Shown here one piece after another: positions 1 to 7,831 of a DNA stretch of 64,000 nt. The notes beneath the pieces were generated by a model. The model did no database searches. It was not told where the DNA came from and saw only the letters and a program-made list of their open reading frames with translations. The first letter of the stretch is position 1. The number at the start of each line of letters is the position of its first letter. A program made the translations under genes and the position numbers. This DNA is from Rhodocytophaga aerolata (lineage in GTDB: Bacteria; Bacteroidota; Bacteroidia; Cytophagales; 172606-1): contig NZ_JAUKPO010000003.1 of assembly GCF_030503435.1 (NCBI RefSeq), positions 186,001-250,000 on the forward strand, read 5' to 3'.

Positions 1-953
1 GGATCTTACGGTGGGCAAGATCTGCCTTAAACAACAAGGCTATGTTTTCCAGCATATCCCGGATATTGCATAGTTGCCGTTTAGGATCTGCCAGGCGGAT
101 AACATTTACATAGCTGCGCATAAAATCATTCAAATGGGCTGTTCTGGAAGTAACTACGCCTATGGCCATCTCAAAATCTTCCTGATCTGCTGGCTGTAGC
201 TGTGTTTTGTATGTTAAGCAACTTTGTAGCAACGAATTAGCGGCCCCAATGGAATTATTGACTTCATGCGACAAAATACGGATAAGCTTTTCATAAGCTT
301 GCTTTTCTGACAAACGTAACTCTTCAGTCAGTTCTTCCATCAAATAAAAGTAGCGTTGAAAACCCTGATCATAAAAGTCGGATTTAGTACAGCGGATTTT
401 TCTTCTGGATGGCAGCGTAATTACTTCTGAACGGCCAGCCTCCAGGGTAGCCAGCGCCTGGCTAAGTAGATTACTGGCGGCTTGAATGGGTTTTCCGGTT
501 AGCTGAGCAAGGGGCTTTTCCAATAAACGTTCGGCATATGGATTAATCAAAGCAATATTTTCATCAAAATCCAATGTAACAATGCCGAAAGGGGCGGCAC
601 CAATTATTTTTTCCAGAAAAAAATGTTTCTCCTGCATCCGCTGCCGTTCATATTGCAGGTTGGTTAACATCCGGTTATAAATATTTACGATTGAATCAAC
701 CTCTGCCTGTCCGGTATGATGAAAGGCTGTGCTGAAATTGCTGTCTTTAATCAGATCTATTCCTTTCATGACCATATCCAATGGTTTGAAAAAGCTTTTC
801 AGCAGATACATTGCTACACCGAAAGAGATAACTAGCAATACCTCTACTGCCAGCAACCATAGCCGGTTATTACGCAGCAAGTATACCATCAGTCCTGCAA
901 AAATAACATGGATACTTACCCAATAAAGAATAAACTTTAAGCGGAGAGACATA
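1..953 (-). CDS. Membrane sensor histidine kinase, partial (C-terminus beyond window)
   Basis: The reading frame starts at an ATG at 953 and is open to base 1, giving 317 visible residues. Two membrane segments lie at about residues 7-26 and 31-51 with almost no loop between them, then a HAMP-like linker (52-105), a PAS-like domain (about 110-200) and a HisKA region with phospho-acceptor His229 in ILSHEVNNS. The ATP-binding domain would lie outside the window. It lies 94 bp downstream of an NtrC-type regulator on the same strand, so it is very probably that regulator's partner (inference). The near-absence of a periplasmic domain suggests it senses a membrane or cytoplasmic signal. This start is supported by the hydrophobic N-terminus that follows at once. 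Confidence 0.88.
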
Positions 954-1047
954 AAAATAGGCTAATAAGTTTAGGTATAGGCCTGCTGATACACAACATA
1001 CCTACTTGATTCTGCAAAACGATGGCTATTGTTAAATAAGCTAGTCC

Positions 1048-2421
1048 TCAAACCCTAATTCCATATTTCTCCAGCCGGCGGTACAAGGCAAAACGGCTCA
1101 TACCTAAAGATTCTGCTATTTTGGTAATGTTCCCCCCATGATGTGTAATAGTTTTCAGGATCATCGCCTTTTCCATATCTTCCAAAGACATACTTCCTAC
1201 TTCAGGCAAGGTATCTTTAGGAGCTACAGTTGTGGGTTGCATGGCAGTTGCCAGAGAAAAATCTTCAACCTGTAACGACTGGCCACTTGCCATAATTACT
1301 GCCCGTTCTATGGTATGTTTTAGTTCGCGGATATTCCCAGGGAAATTTTTAGCTTGCAACCACCGCAAGGCTTGTTCGCTGATTGTTAACTTTTCGCGGC
1401 GGTAAGTTTTCGCGGCTTGTTGTAAAAAATGCTGAGCCAGTAAAGGAATATCTTCCCGCCGTTCTCGAAGAGCTGGTAAATGTACAGTAATGAGATTGAG
1501 GCGATAGTATAAATCCTCCCGGAACTCTTCTCTGCTTATCATCTCCAGCAGATTTTTGTTGGTAGCAGACACCACCCGTACATCTACATGGCGGCTTTTG
1601 TTGGAGCCTACTACTTCAAACGTACGTTCCTGCAACACACGAAGCAATTTCACCTGGCAACTAAAATCCAGGTCGCCTATTTCATCCAGAAAGATAGTAC
1701 CAGTATGAGCTTCTTCAAATCTGCCTTTGCGGTCGTTGCGGGCATCCGTGAAAGCCCCTTTCACATGGCCGAACAATTCACTTTCGAACAAAGTGGAAGG
1801 AATACTTCCCAGGTTTACTTTTACCAACGGTCTGTTTTTTCGGACACTATTTTTATGAATGGCATCGGCAATCACTTCTTTGCCGGTACCGCTTTCGCCA
1901 GTAATTAATACAGAAGCATCGGTAGCACTTACCCGCCCCAGAATTTGCAACAGCTGAAGTAATTTTGGGTCTTTGCCTACCACTCCTGTAAAATCATACT
2001 GTTTATCTAACTCATCCCGCGTTAAGACGGCCGTACTAGTACCTAAGGCTGCCAGGCCTAAGGCCGTTTTCACGGAATGAATAATTTGCTCATTCGTCCA
2101 GGGTTTGGTAATAAAATCAGCGGCTCCAGCTTGCATGCCCGATACTGCCAGTGAAATAGTACCCCAGGAAGTGATAAGGATAACCGGAATATGTGGAAAA
2201 AGGTCTTTTATTTCATGTAACAAAGCCAAACCTTCATTGCCAGTGGTTTGCCTGGAAAAATTCATGTCCTGCAATACAAGATCTATCTTTTCCTTCTTCA
2301 GCCAATTTAATGCTTCTACAGGCGATTTAGCTGTACGCGTGGTATATCCTGCCTGCTTTAATACTAATCCTAAGGAAAGCAATACAGAACTATCGTCGTC
2401 TACAATTAATATGGTTTGCAT
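1048..2421 (-). CDS. Sigma-54-dependent response regulator, NtrC family
   Basis: 457 residues with three domains: a receiver (about 1-120, phospho-acceptor Asp52 in LVLQDMNF, conserved DDD at 8-10 and Lys106), an AAA+ sigma-54 activator domain (about 145-380, Walker A GESGTGKE at 175-182, Walker B TIFLDEIGD at 242-250) and a C-terminal Fis-type helix-turn-helix (about 415-457, GNITKIAESLGMSRFALYRRL). In this family phosphorylation lets the AAA+ ring remodel sigma-54 polymerase. The loop that contacts sigma-54 reads GAFTDA (222-227) where GAFTGA is usual. It sits between a histidine kinase and a four-gene exporter, all on one strand, and a sigma-54-like promoter lies upstream of the exporter. 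Its target is therefore probably its own operon (inference). Confidence 0.95.
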   Translation of the reverse strand: MQTILIVDDDSSVLLSLGLVLKQAGYTTRTAKSPVEALNWLKKEKIDLVLQDMNFSRQTTGNEGLALLHEIKDLFPHIPVILITSWGTISLAVSGMQAGAADFITKPWTNEQIIHSVKTALGLAALGTSTAVLTRDELDKQYDFTGVVGKDPKLLQLLQILGRVSATDASVLITGESGTGKEVIADAIHKNSVRKNRPLVKVNLGSIPSTLFESELFGHVKGAFTDARNDRKGRFEEAHTGTIFLDEIGDLDFSCQVKLLRVLQERTFEVVGSNKSRHVDVRVVSATNKNLLEMISREEFREDLYYRLNLITVHLPALRERREDIPLLAQHFLQQAAKTYRREKLTISEQALRWLQAKNFPGNIRELKHTIERAVIMASGQSLQVEDFSLATAMQPTTVAPKDTLPEVGSMSLEDMEKAMILKTITHHGGNITKIAESLGMSRFALYRRLEKYGIRV

Positions 2422-2549
2422 CGAAAATGAATAGATAAAGGAAATATATCACTTTTGTTATCAGTTTAACGGGACAGATGTTAGCCTCTGCTTATTGATA
2501 AATTTAACCAAATTTCAACTATTGTAGCAATACTACTTATACTGCTTAA

Positions 2550-3743
2550 TTACTCTGCATGGAGAGCTTCTGTCGGTTGAACTTTGGTTGCAAGCCAGCT
2601 GGGATATAGTCCACAGATGATGGCTACCAAATAGATAAATACAACAGATATAACTAAAGCAGTCATATAAACCTTGGCACTGATGAAATCAATAATACCT
2701 AACAGGGGGAATTGCATCACGAGTAGTACGCCTAGCAGCATTCCTAAAGAAGCAATCAGCAAAAGTTCCAGTAATATCTGCGTAAAAATATGTGTAAGCG
2801 TAGCTCCAGCTGCGCGCCGCAACCCTATTTCATTGGCACGGGCCGTTACATTCTGCCAGATCACCCCAATTAGTCCCAGGCTGACGCCCAGAATTAGGAA
2901 AGCTGCTATAATGCCTAGCACAATAAGCGGAGTCAGATAAAATAGTAAGTGGCTGCGGTGGGCTTCTGCCAAAGACTCTACTTCATACGACCATTCTCCA
3001 ACTGTATTTTGCAGGCGGGTAACCAGTTTTTCTTCAAACTGGGCAGTGGTACCGGGGCGCAGTTTTATTACCAGCTGGCTGGGTAGGGTAAAATTAACTG
3101 TATCATACATACTGGCTCTTTCAAAAAAATAATTGGTTAAAGGAGCTAATTCTCCATTCTTACGGAATTCAGCTATCACTCCTACTACAATTTTTTCTTT
3201 TTCACCCGGCCCCACTTCAAACAGCGGCTTACCAATAGGATCTTGATCTCCGAACAGCTCTTTGCTTAGACTTTCATTAATTACTACTAGATTGGCTTTG
3301 GCTGCTTCATCACTTTTTTCAAACCAGCGGCCTCTGGTTATTTTTAAATCAAGCACATCCTTTAATTCATCTGTAACCGTATTGATATGTACACTCACTT
3401 TTCTGCCATTAATTCTGTAATTATTATTATAGTCTGGTGCACTAAAAGGAAGAATGAACATACCCCCTACTTCTTCTACTTCGTCGAAAGACTTCAGTGC
3501 CAGGAGTAGTTGCTGCGTTTTTTCAATTTTTTGTTGTGGGGCAATACTCTGCTGCTGGGTATCCATTACGATGCTCCATACATTTTCATAGGAAAAGCCT
3601 AAAGGTTTGTTGTAATTATCTACATAAAAAACACCCAATGTAGTAACCACATAGAGCACTAGAAACGCAAAGAATATTTCGAGCATAATCAGAAAGTTAC
3701 TCCGCTTCCGGTTCCAGGTTAGTTTTAATAAGTGGCGTATCAT
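2550..3743 (-). CDS. ABC transporter permease, MacB/FtsX type (second of pair)
   Basis: 397 residues from the ATG at 3743. An N-terminal membrane segment (about 16-40) is followed by a large periplasmic MacB_PCD-type domain (about 45-270) and three C-terminal membrane segments of the FtsX fold, with the motif ANEIGLRRAAGAT before the second. An upstream ATG at 3893 would add 50 residues unlike the family. The chosen ATG overlaps the upstream permease stop as ATGA and has AAAGGAGG just before it, an unusually good ribosome-binding site for this phylum. It pairs with the permease before it, so the exporter probably has two different permease subunits. MacB-type pumps act mechanically on substrates in the periplasm. 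The substrate here is unknown. Confidence 0.93.
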   Translation of the reverse strand: MIRHLLKLTWNRKRSNFLIMLEIFFAFLVLYVVTTLGVFYVDNYNKPLGFSYENVWSIVMDTQQQSIAPQQKIEKTQQLLLALKSFDEVEEVGGMFILPFSAPDYNNNYRINGRKVSVHINTVTDELKDVLDLKITRGRWFEKSDEAAKANLVVINESLSKELFGDQDPIGKPLFEVGPGEKEKIVVGVIAEFRKNGELAPLTNYFFERASMYDTVNFTLPSQLVIKLRPGTTAQFEEKLVTRLQNTVGEWSYEVESLAEAHRSHLLFYLTPLIVLGIIAAFLILGVSLGLIGVIWQNVTARANEIGLRRAAGATLTHIFTQILLELLLIASLGMLLGVLLVMQFPLLGIIDFISAKVYMTALVISVVFIYLVAIICGLYPSWLATKVQPTEALHAE

Positions 3744-4984
3744 TTCATACCTCCTTTCAAAGCTTCTACCGGATGCAGCCGCGACATACGCCAAGCTGGA
3801 TATACTCCGGAAATAATTCCAAAAATAATCATCATCAGAAATGCATATATAAATATCCGGTAATTTAACCCGAATTGTGCGTAGGGAATCCAACCTGTAT
3901 TATTGATGTAGGAAAGTACTAAGCTGGAAAGAATGAAACCTAACAAACCGCCAATAATGGTTAACAGAATATTTTCCACAATAAACTGCCCCACTAATGT
4001 TAGAGAAGAAGCCCCAAACGCCTTACGGACCCCTATTTCAGAAGCCCTTTCCATGATGCGGCTAATATTAATATTTACCAAATTGATCGTTGGCAGAATA
4101 ATAAACATTACTGCTAACAACACCAGAATGCTGATAAGTGTACCAGTCCGTGGATCATCTGCTCCTCCCTCTAGATTTCTTGCGAAAGATTCAAAATAGG
4201 TATCGGCACCAGTAAGTATACGCGGAAATTTTTTTGGATCGGGTAGCTGTACTTTCGTTAAATTGGCCTTAAAATCTGACCGGATAAGATCCAGGTCTTG
4301 TTCACTCTTCGCTAGAATAGCCGCCATAAAACCACCAGTAAATGTTTCTTTGTATCCGGAGGTTTTAAATGTGCTCAATGGTACCCAAACGTCCGAAAAG
4401 GGAGTCATCCGGATAATGGGTGCATTTTTTACAACGCCTATTATATTGAAGTTCTGTCCTTCCATCGTAATGCTTTTACCCATGGCTGACTCTCCATTAA
4501 ACAATTTTTCCCTGGTTGCTTCATTAATTACGGCTACAAAATTGGCTTTTTGTTCATCTTCTCTGGTAATGGGGCGGCCTTCCAGAAACTCAAAATCGAG
4601 TATTTCCCAGTATTCCCCATCTGTCCGCCTAATATAGAGTTTTACCTCTTCTCCTTTACGGTACGTAGCGGTAGATGTAAAATCAGAAAAAATGGATACT
4701 TTTTCCGCACTGGGAATGGTGCGCACATATTCGTTCAGAAATTTATAGCCGGGTTTATCAGTCATTTGAAAGCTGCCATCATCAGAAGTTAACCGGACAG
4801 TATAAACCCCCAGCATGCGATCTTGCTTGAGCTCTGGGGCATGTGGGCCGAACGTATGGTCTAAGAAAGAAGTAGCCACCGTTAGTACCAGCAAGGTAAA
4901 GCTGATGCCGAATAGGCTGATAAAGGTAAAGAACTTGCGCCGCCAGAGTACTTTCACGGCCACAAGCAGGTAATTTCGTATCAT
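3740..4984 (-). CDS. ABC transporter permease, MacB/FtsX type (first of pair)
   Basis: 414 residues, starting at an ATG (MIRNYLLVAVKVLWRRKFF). It has an N-terminal membrane segment (about 19-40), a MacB_PCD-type periplasmic domain (about 45-275) and an FtsX domain with three membrane segments near 283-310, 335-360 and 380-400, containing ASEIGVRKAFGAS. It resembles the next permease in layout but differs in sequence, so the two probably form a heterodimer. Its stop overlaps the next start by four bases (ATGA), which indicates translational coupling. It lies 109 bp after the ATPase gene. Related two-permease clusters are common in Bacteroidota and are usually annotated as antimicrobial peptide or macrolide exporters, but nothing here fixes the substrate. 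Confidence 0.93.
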   Translation of the reverse strand: MIRNYLLVAVKVLWRRKFFTFISLFGISFTLLVLTVATSFLDHTFGPHAPELKQDRMLGVYTVRLTSDDGSFQMTDKPGYKFLNEYVRTIPSAEKVSIFSDFTSTATYRKGEEVKLYIRRTDGEYWEILDFEFLEGRPITREDEQKANFVAVINEATREKLFNGESAMGKSITMEGQNFNIIGVVKNAPIIRMTPFSDVWVPLSTFKTSGYKETFTGGFMAAILAKSEQDLDLIRSDFKANLTKVQLPDPKKFPRILTGADTYFESFARNLEGGADDPRTGTLISILVLLAVMFIILPTINLVNINISRIMERASEIGVRKAFGASSLTLVGQFIVENILLTIIGGLLGFILSSLVLSYINNTGWIPYAQFGLNYRIFIYAFLMMIIFGIISGVYPAWRMSRLHPVEALKGGMK

Positions 4985-5093
4985 ACGTAATAAGTATTGA
5001 ACTAGTGAATAAGGATTAATGAAGCAGGCAGCCGATGAACCGTTAATGATTCGCTTATATTGTAATCATTATTCATTCATCATTCGCCATTTG

Positions 5094-5759
5094 TTAAGCT
5101 ACCTGGCGGCCGTCGAAAATCCGGATAATTCGGTCAGTCATGTCGGCCATGCGTTTGTCGTGGGTCACCATAATTACGGTTGTCTGTTCCTGCTGATTAA
5201 GCTCTTTCAGAATATTCATAATCTCGTCACTCATCTGGCTATCGAGGTTTCCGGTTGGCTCATCGGCTAGCAGAATTTTTGGTTTTCCTACAATAGCTCT
5301 GGCAATAGCTACCCGTTGCTGTTGCCCACCCGATAGTTGGGAAGGAAAGTGACTTGTGCGGGATATGAGGCCTACCTTTTCCAGCGCTTCTTCTGCCATT
5401 TTGCGGCGTTCTTTATAAGACATATTGCGGTACAACAGCGGAATTTCTACATTATCTATGGCCCGCAGGTCATTAATCAGGTGGAACTTCTGGAAAATAA
5501 ACCCTAGTTCCCGGTTGCGGAGATTTGCCAGGTCGCGGTCTTTATGAGAAGATACTACTTTTTCATTCAGGCTCACTTTGCCCCCGGTAGCTACATCCAG
5601 AAGCCCTATAATATTAAGCAAAGTAGATTTGCCAGAACCAGAAGGGCCCATTATAGATACAAATTCTCCTTTTCGGATAGATAAATTAATGCCTGACAAG
5701 GCTACCGTTTCCAGAGTGTCTGTCCGGTATACTTTTTCGATGTTTTCTAACTGGATCAT
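5094..5759 (-). CDS. ABC transporter ATP-binding protein, LolD/MacB type
   Basis: 221 residues, the usual size for a stand-alone nucleotide-binding subunit. Visible motifs are Walker [10 protein letters not shown] (38-46), Q-loop FIFQK (87-91), signature LSGGQQQR (142-149), Walker [10 protein letters not shown] (162-170) and an H-loop MVTHD near residue 200. The TGNLDSQ after Walker B is typical of the LolD/MacB/FtsE group, which drives conformational work on periplasmic substrates rather than classic transport. It lies 46 bp downstream of the HlyD-type adaptor gene and before the two permease genes, so the four encode one exporter. Assignment to this subfamily rests on motifs and gene context. 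Confidence 0.96.
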   Translation of the reverse strand: MIQLENIEKVYRTDTLETVALSGINLSIRKGEFVSIMGPSGSGKSTLLNIIGLLDVATGGKVSLNEKVVSSHKDRDLANLRNRELGFIFQKFHLINDLRAIDNVEIPLLYRNMSYKERRKMAEEALEKVGLISRTSHFPSQLSGGQQQRVAIARAIVGKPKILLADEPTGNLDSQMSDEIMNILKELNQQEQTTVIMVTHDKRMADMTDRIIRIFDGRQVA

Positions 5760-5805
5760 GGGTTGTAATAAATAATGCGTATGGACGAATGATTTTTGCT
5801 TTAGC

Positions 5806-7056
5806 CTATTTTATGTTAATTTCCTTCAAATGAGCGTAGTTATCCATATCAGAGATAATGATTTCATCGCCTTCGGCTAACCCATTTACTATCTCCTGGT
5901 AATCAAAACTGGAGATACCTATGGTTACCGGTGTGCGTATAGCCTGGCCATCCCGGATTACAAATACTTCCGATTTACCGTCTGTATTAATCACTAAGCC
6001 TTTTTTCACTTTCAGAACATTGCTTTTGGAATCGGTAATGGCATATACATCTACCCGCATGCTAGGCCGCAGCAAGCGGTTTGACTTATCCTCCAGGGTA
6101 ATTTGTGCCCGGACTACCCCATTTTCTACAGTTGGCAGAATATTAGAAATAATCCCTTTAAACAGGGTTTCGTCTAGCTTCACCTGCACAGGCATGCCAA
6201 TGGTTAACCTGGAAGCATGTACATCTGAAATAGTCGCATCTACCCGGTAAGAGTTCAGGTCGGCTACTTTAGCAATAACATCCCCTTTGCGGATAGTAGC
6301 TCCTTCCGAAAGAGTTACCCAGGTAAGTACACCCTCACGGATAGCTTTAGTGGTAGCCATCTCTAGTTCTTGTTTCAATAAGGCTTCTTCTGTTTTATAG
6401 GTTTTTATTTCCAGATCTATGCCTTCCTGCTGCAATCTGGTAGATTCAATTACATTCTTTTTGGTTTCTATCAGTTCCTGAAGCTGCGTCTGTGCAGTTT
6501 CGTAATCCAGTACCATTTTGTCGTATTCATCTTTGGTTACGTACCGCTGCTCGTAAAAAGGTTTGTTTGTAACCACTTCTTCCTTTTTGGCATTCATCTC
6601 CAGCTGCTTAATTTTAATCTGGCTGTTAAGTTTAATAAGCTGATTTTCCAGAGAGGCTTTTGCCTGATATTGTGCATTGATTTTTAACGCCAGCTGATCC
6701 TTCATTTTTTCATAGGCTAGTTTGGCCGTTTCCAGGTCCAGAACCAATATAGGATCGTTGGGATGCAGCGTATCGCCTGCTTTTTTGAGGATGCGTAAAA
6801 TACGGGTATCAATAGGACTGGAAATAACTTGTTCGTATTCTGGAACTACAGTACCAGAAGCAGTAATGGTAGCTTCCAGGTTACCTCTCTCTACTTTGGC
6901 AGTCCGGATCTGGGTCCGGCTGATGGAAGGAGAAATCCAGGAGATAAACCAAAAGATAGAGCCAAAAATGAATAACCCTGCCAGCGAAATCTTCAGAAGG
7001 GATTTATGCCGGGTGTTGCGGATATATTCTTGTTGTAAAGGTCTGTCGGTATTCAT
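5806..7056 (-). CDS. Periplasmic adaptor subunit, HlyD/MacA type
   Basis: 416 residues. A membrane anchor spans about 20-41 after a short basic N-terminus. A biotinyl-lipoyl-like half follows (GTVVPEYEQVISSPIDTRI near 72-90), then a long helical hairpin (about 105-235, rich in Lys, Glu and Gln with a coiled-coil pattern), then beta-barrel and membrane-proximal domains to the end. Such adaptors bridge an inner-membrane pump to a TolC-type outer-membrane channel, but no channel gene is in view. It is the first gene of a minus-strand run of exporter and two-component genes. A sigma-54-like promoter lies about 30 bp upstream of its ATG, with two inverted repeats further up. The start gives the short basic N-terminus expected for this family. 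Confidence 0.93.
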   Translation of the reverse strand: MNTDRPLQQEYIRNTRHKSLLKISLAGLFIFGSIFWFISWISPSISRTQIRTAKVERGNLEATITASGTVVPEYEQVISSPIDTRILRILKKAGDTLHPNDPILVLDLETAKLAYEKMKDQLALKINAQYQAKASLENQLIKLNSQIKIKQLEMNAKKEEVVTNKPFYEQRYVTKDEYDKMVLDYETAQTQLQELIETKKNVIESTRLQQEGIDLEIKTYKTEEALLKQELEMATTKAIREGVLTWVTLSEGATIRKGDVIAKVADLNSYRVDATISDVHASRLTIGMPVQVKLDETLFKGIISNILPTVENGVVRAQITLEDKSNRLLRPSMRVDVYAITDSKSNVLKVKKGLVINTDGKSEVFVIRDGQAIRTPVTIGISSFDYQEIVNGLAEGDEIIISDMDNYAHLKEINIK

Positions 7057-7086
7057 GGATAAGTATAGTGGAAGTACTATCTCTTA

Positions 7087-7102
7087 TCCAAAGGGTATGC
7101 CA
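7087..7102 (-). promoter_or_regulatory. Putative sigma-54 (-24/-12) promoter of the exporter operon
   Basis: Read on the minus strand this is TGGCATACCCTTTGGA, against the consensus TGGCACGNNNNTTGCW. The GG of the -24 box and the TTG of the -12 box match with correct spacing, while the C of the -12 GC is G here. Transcription would start about 20 bases before the adaptor ATG. The operon itself encodes an NtrC-type activator, which needs such a promoter. Confidence 0.5.
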
Positions 7103-7153
7103 TTAATATATTTTATTGATTTTCAGTGTATTATAACATAGCTTATATCTACA

Positions 7154-7169
7154 ACGCAGCTTTTTGCGT
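7154..7169. promoter_or_regulatory. Inverted repeat, possible activator site 1
   Basis: ACGCA and TGCGT flank a 6-base spacer. It lies about 80-90 bases upstream of the predicted sigma-54 start, within the range where NtrC-type activators bind. It shares the core GCG/CGC with the second inverted repeat at 7188-7201. Function is inferred only. Confidence 0.35.
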
Positions 7170-7187
7170 GCGGATGTATAAAGGCAG

Positions 7188-7201
7188 GTGCGATTTCGCA
7201 C
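7188..7201. promoter_or_regulatory. Inverted repeat, possible activator site 2
   Basis: GTGCGA-TT-TCGCAC is a perfect 6+6 palindrome about 110-125 bases upstream of the predicted sigma-54 start. Together with the repeat at 7154-7169 it could be the binding region of the NtrC-type regulator encoded in the operon. It also lies just beyond the end of the next minus-strand gene, so a weak terminator role cannot be excluded, though no T-run follows. Confidence 0.4.
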
Positions 7202-7216
7202 ATACTTATAGCTTTA

Positions 7217-7549
7217 CTACAGAATCTTTTTCAACAGCAATAATATACCTTGCTCTGCATGACTGAAATGATGATCCTGTTGATACATTTCCTGGATTTC
7301 CTTGATAAGCCTATCTACCTCCGCTTCATTGGCAAAATACGTTGGCTTGAAATACAAAATAGTTTGTAATCTTTCATAATCTGATTGTTGCTGAAACACA
7401 GGCAGCACTTCTTTATAGGCTGTGTAGCCGGTTTTCTCAAGCAATTGGTCTACTTCTTCTGGCTTAATAGCCAGATCTGAAGAAGCGGCATAGAGCAACA
7501 GAAATGCCTGAAAATTCTGGTAAGTCCAATGGGCTATATTCTCTTTCAT
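7217..7549 (-). CDS. Small conserved-looking protein of unknown function
   Basis: 110 residues, acidic, and apparently all helical with no signal peptide or membrane segment. The pattern (ASSDLAIKPEEVDQLL at about 22-37, later DHHFSHAEQGILLLLKKI) loosely recalls TerB-like helical proteins, but I do not recognise a family with confidence. It is transcribed toward the exporter operon from its own upstream region and is divergent from the FG-GAP lipoprotein gene. Coding is supported by a clean ATG start, Bacteroidota-like codon use and the amphipathic pattern. Function is unknown. Confidence 0.7.
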   Translation of the reverse strand: MKENIAHWTYQNFQAFLLLYAASSDLAIKPEEVDQLLEKTGYTAYKEVLPVFQQQSDYERLQTILYFKPTYFANEAEVDRLIKEIQEMYQQDHHFSHAEQGILLLLKKIL

Positions 7550-7831
7550 ACGGTACTTTTGGTAAGCGACTCTTTATTGGTTAGCTATCAAACAGCAAAT
7601 ATAGTTAGCCAGTTATTCCTTTTACTAGCTGTGTACTTAAGAAAGATGATAAATTATTAGGCGGCTGAGTTCTATTTGATTCAACTATTTTATAAATTTA
7701 TTAATTATGCCTATAACTTATCTAATACAAAAGTGCCATCCGTCTGTTTGTATTTATCTGCCCGATAACATGCCTAACGATTTATGTGCTTTTACAAGTT
7801 AGATACATTCTTGTTAATTACTGCCTGACCT

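Noticed and set aside
1588-1908. Long plus-strand open frame opposite the NtrC-type regulator
   Set aside because: It is antisense to the conserved AAA+ domain and shows no family pattern, so it is a shadow frame.
3744-3893. N-terminal extension of the second permease
   Set aside because: The 50 added residues overlap the end of the first permease in another frame and do not look like the family. The ATG at 3743 has a ribosome-binding site and ATGA overlap.
7811-7831. Promoter motif search upstream of the FG-GAP lipoprotein
   Set aside because: No TAnnTTTG box with correct spacing could be found, so none is claimed.
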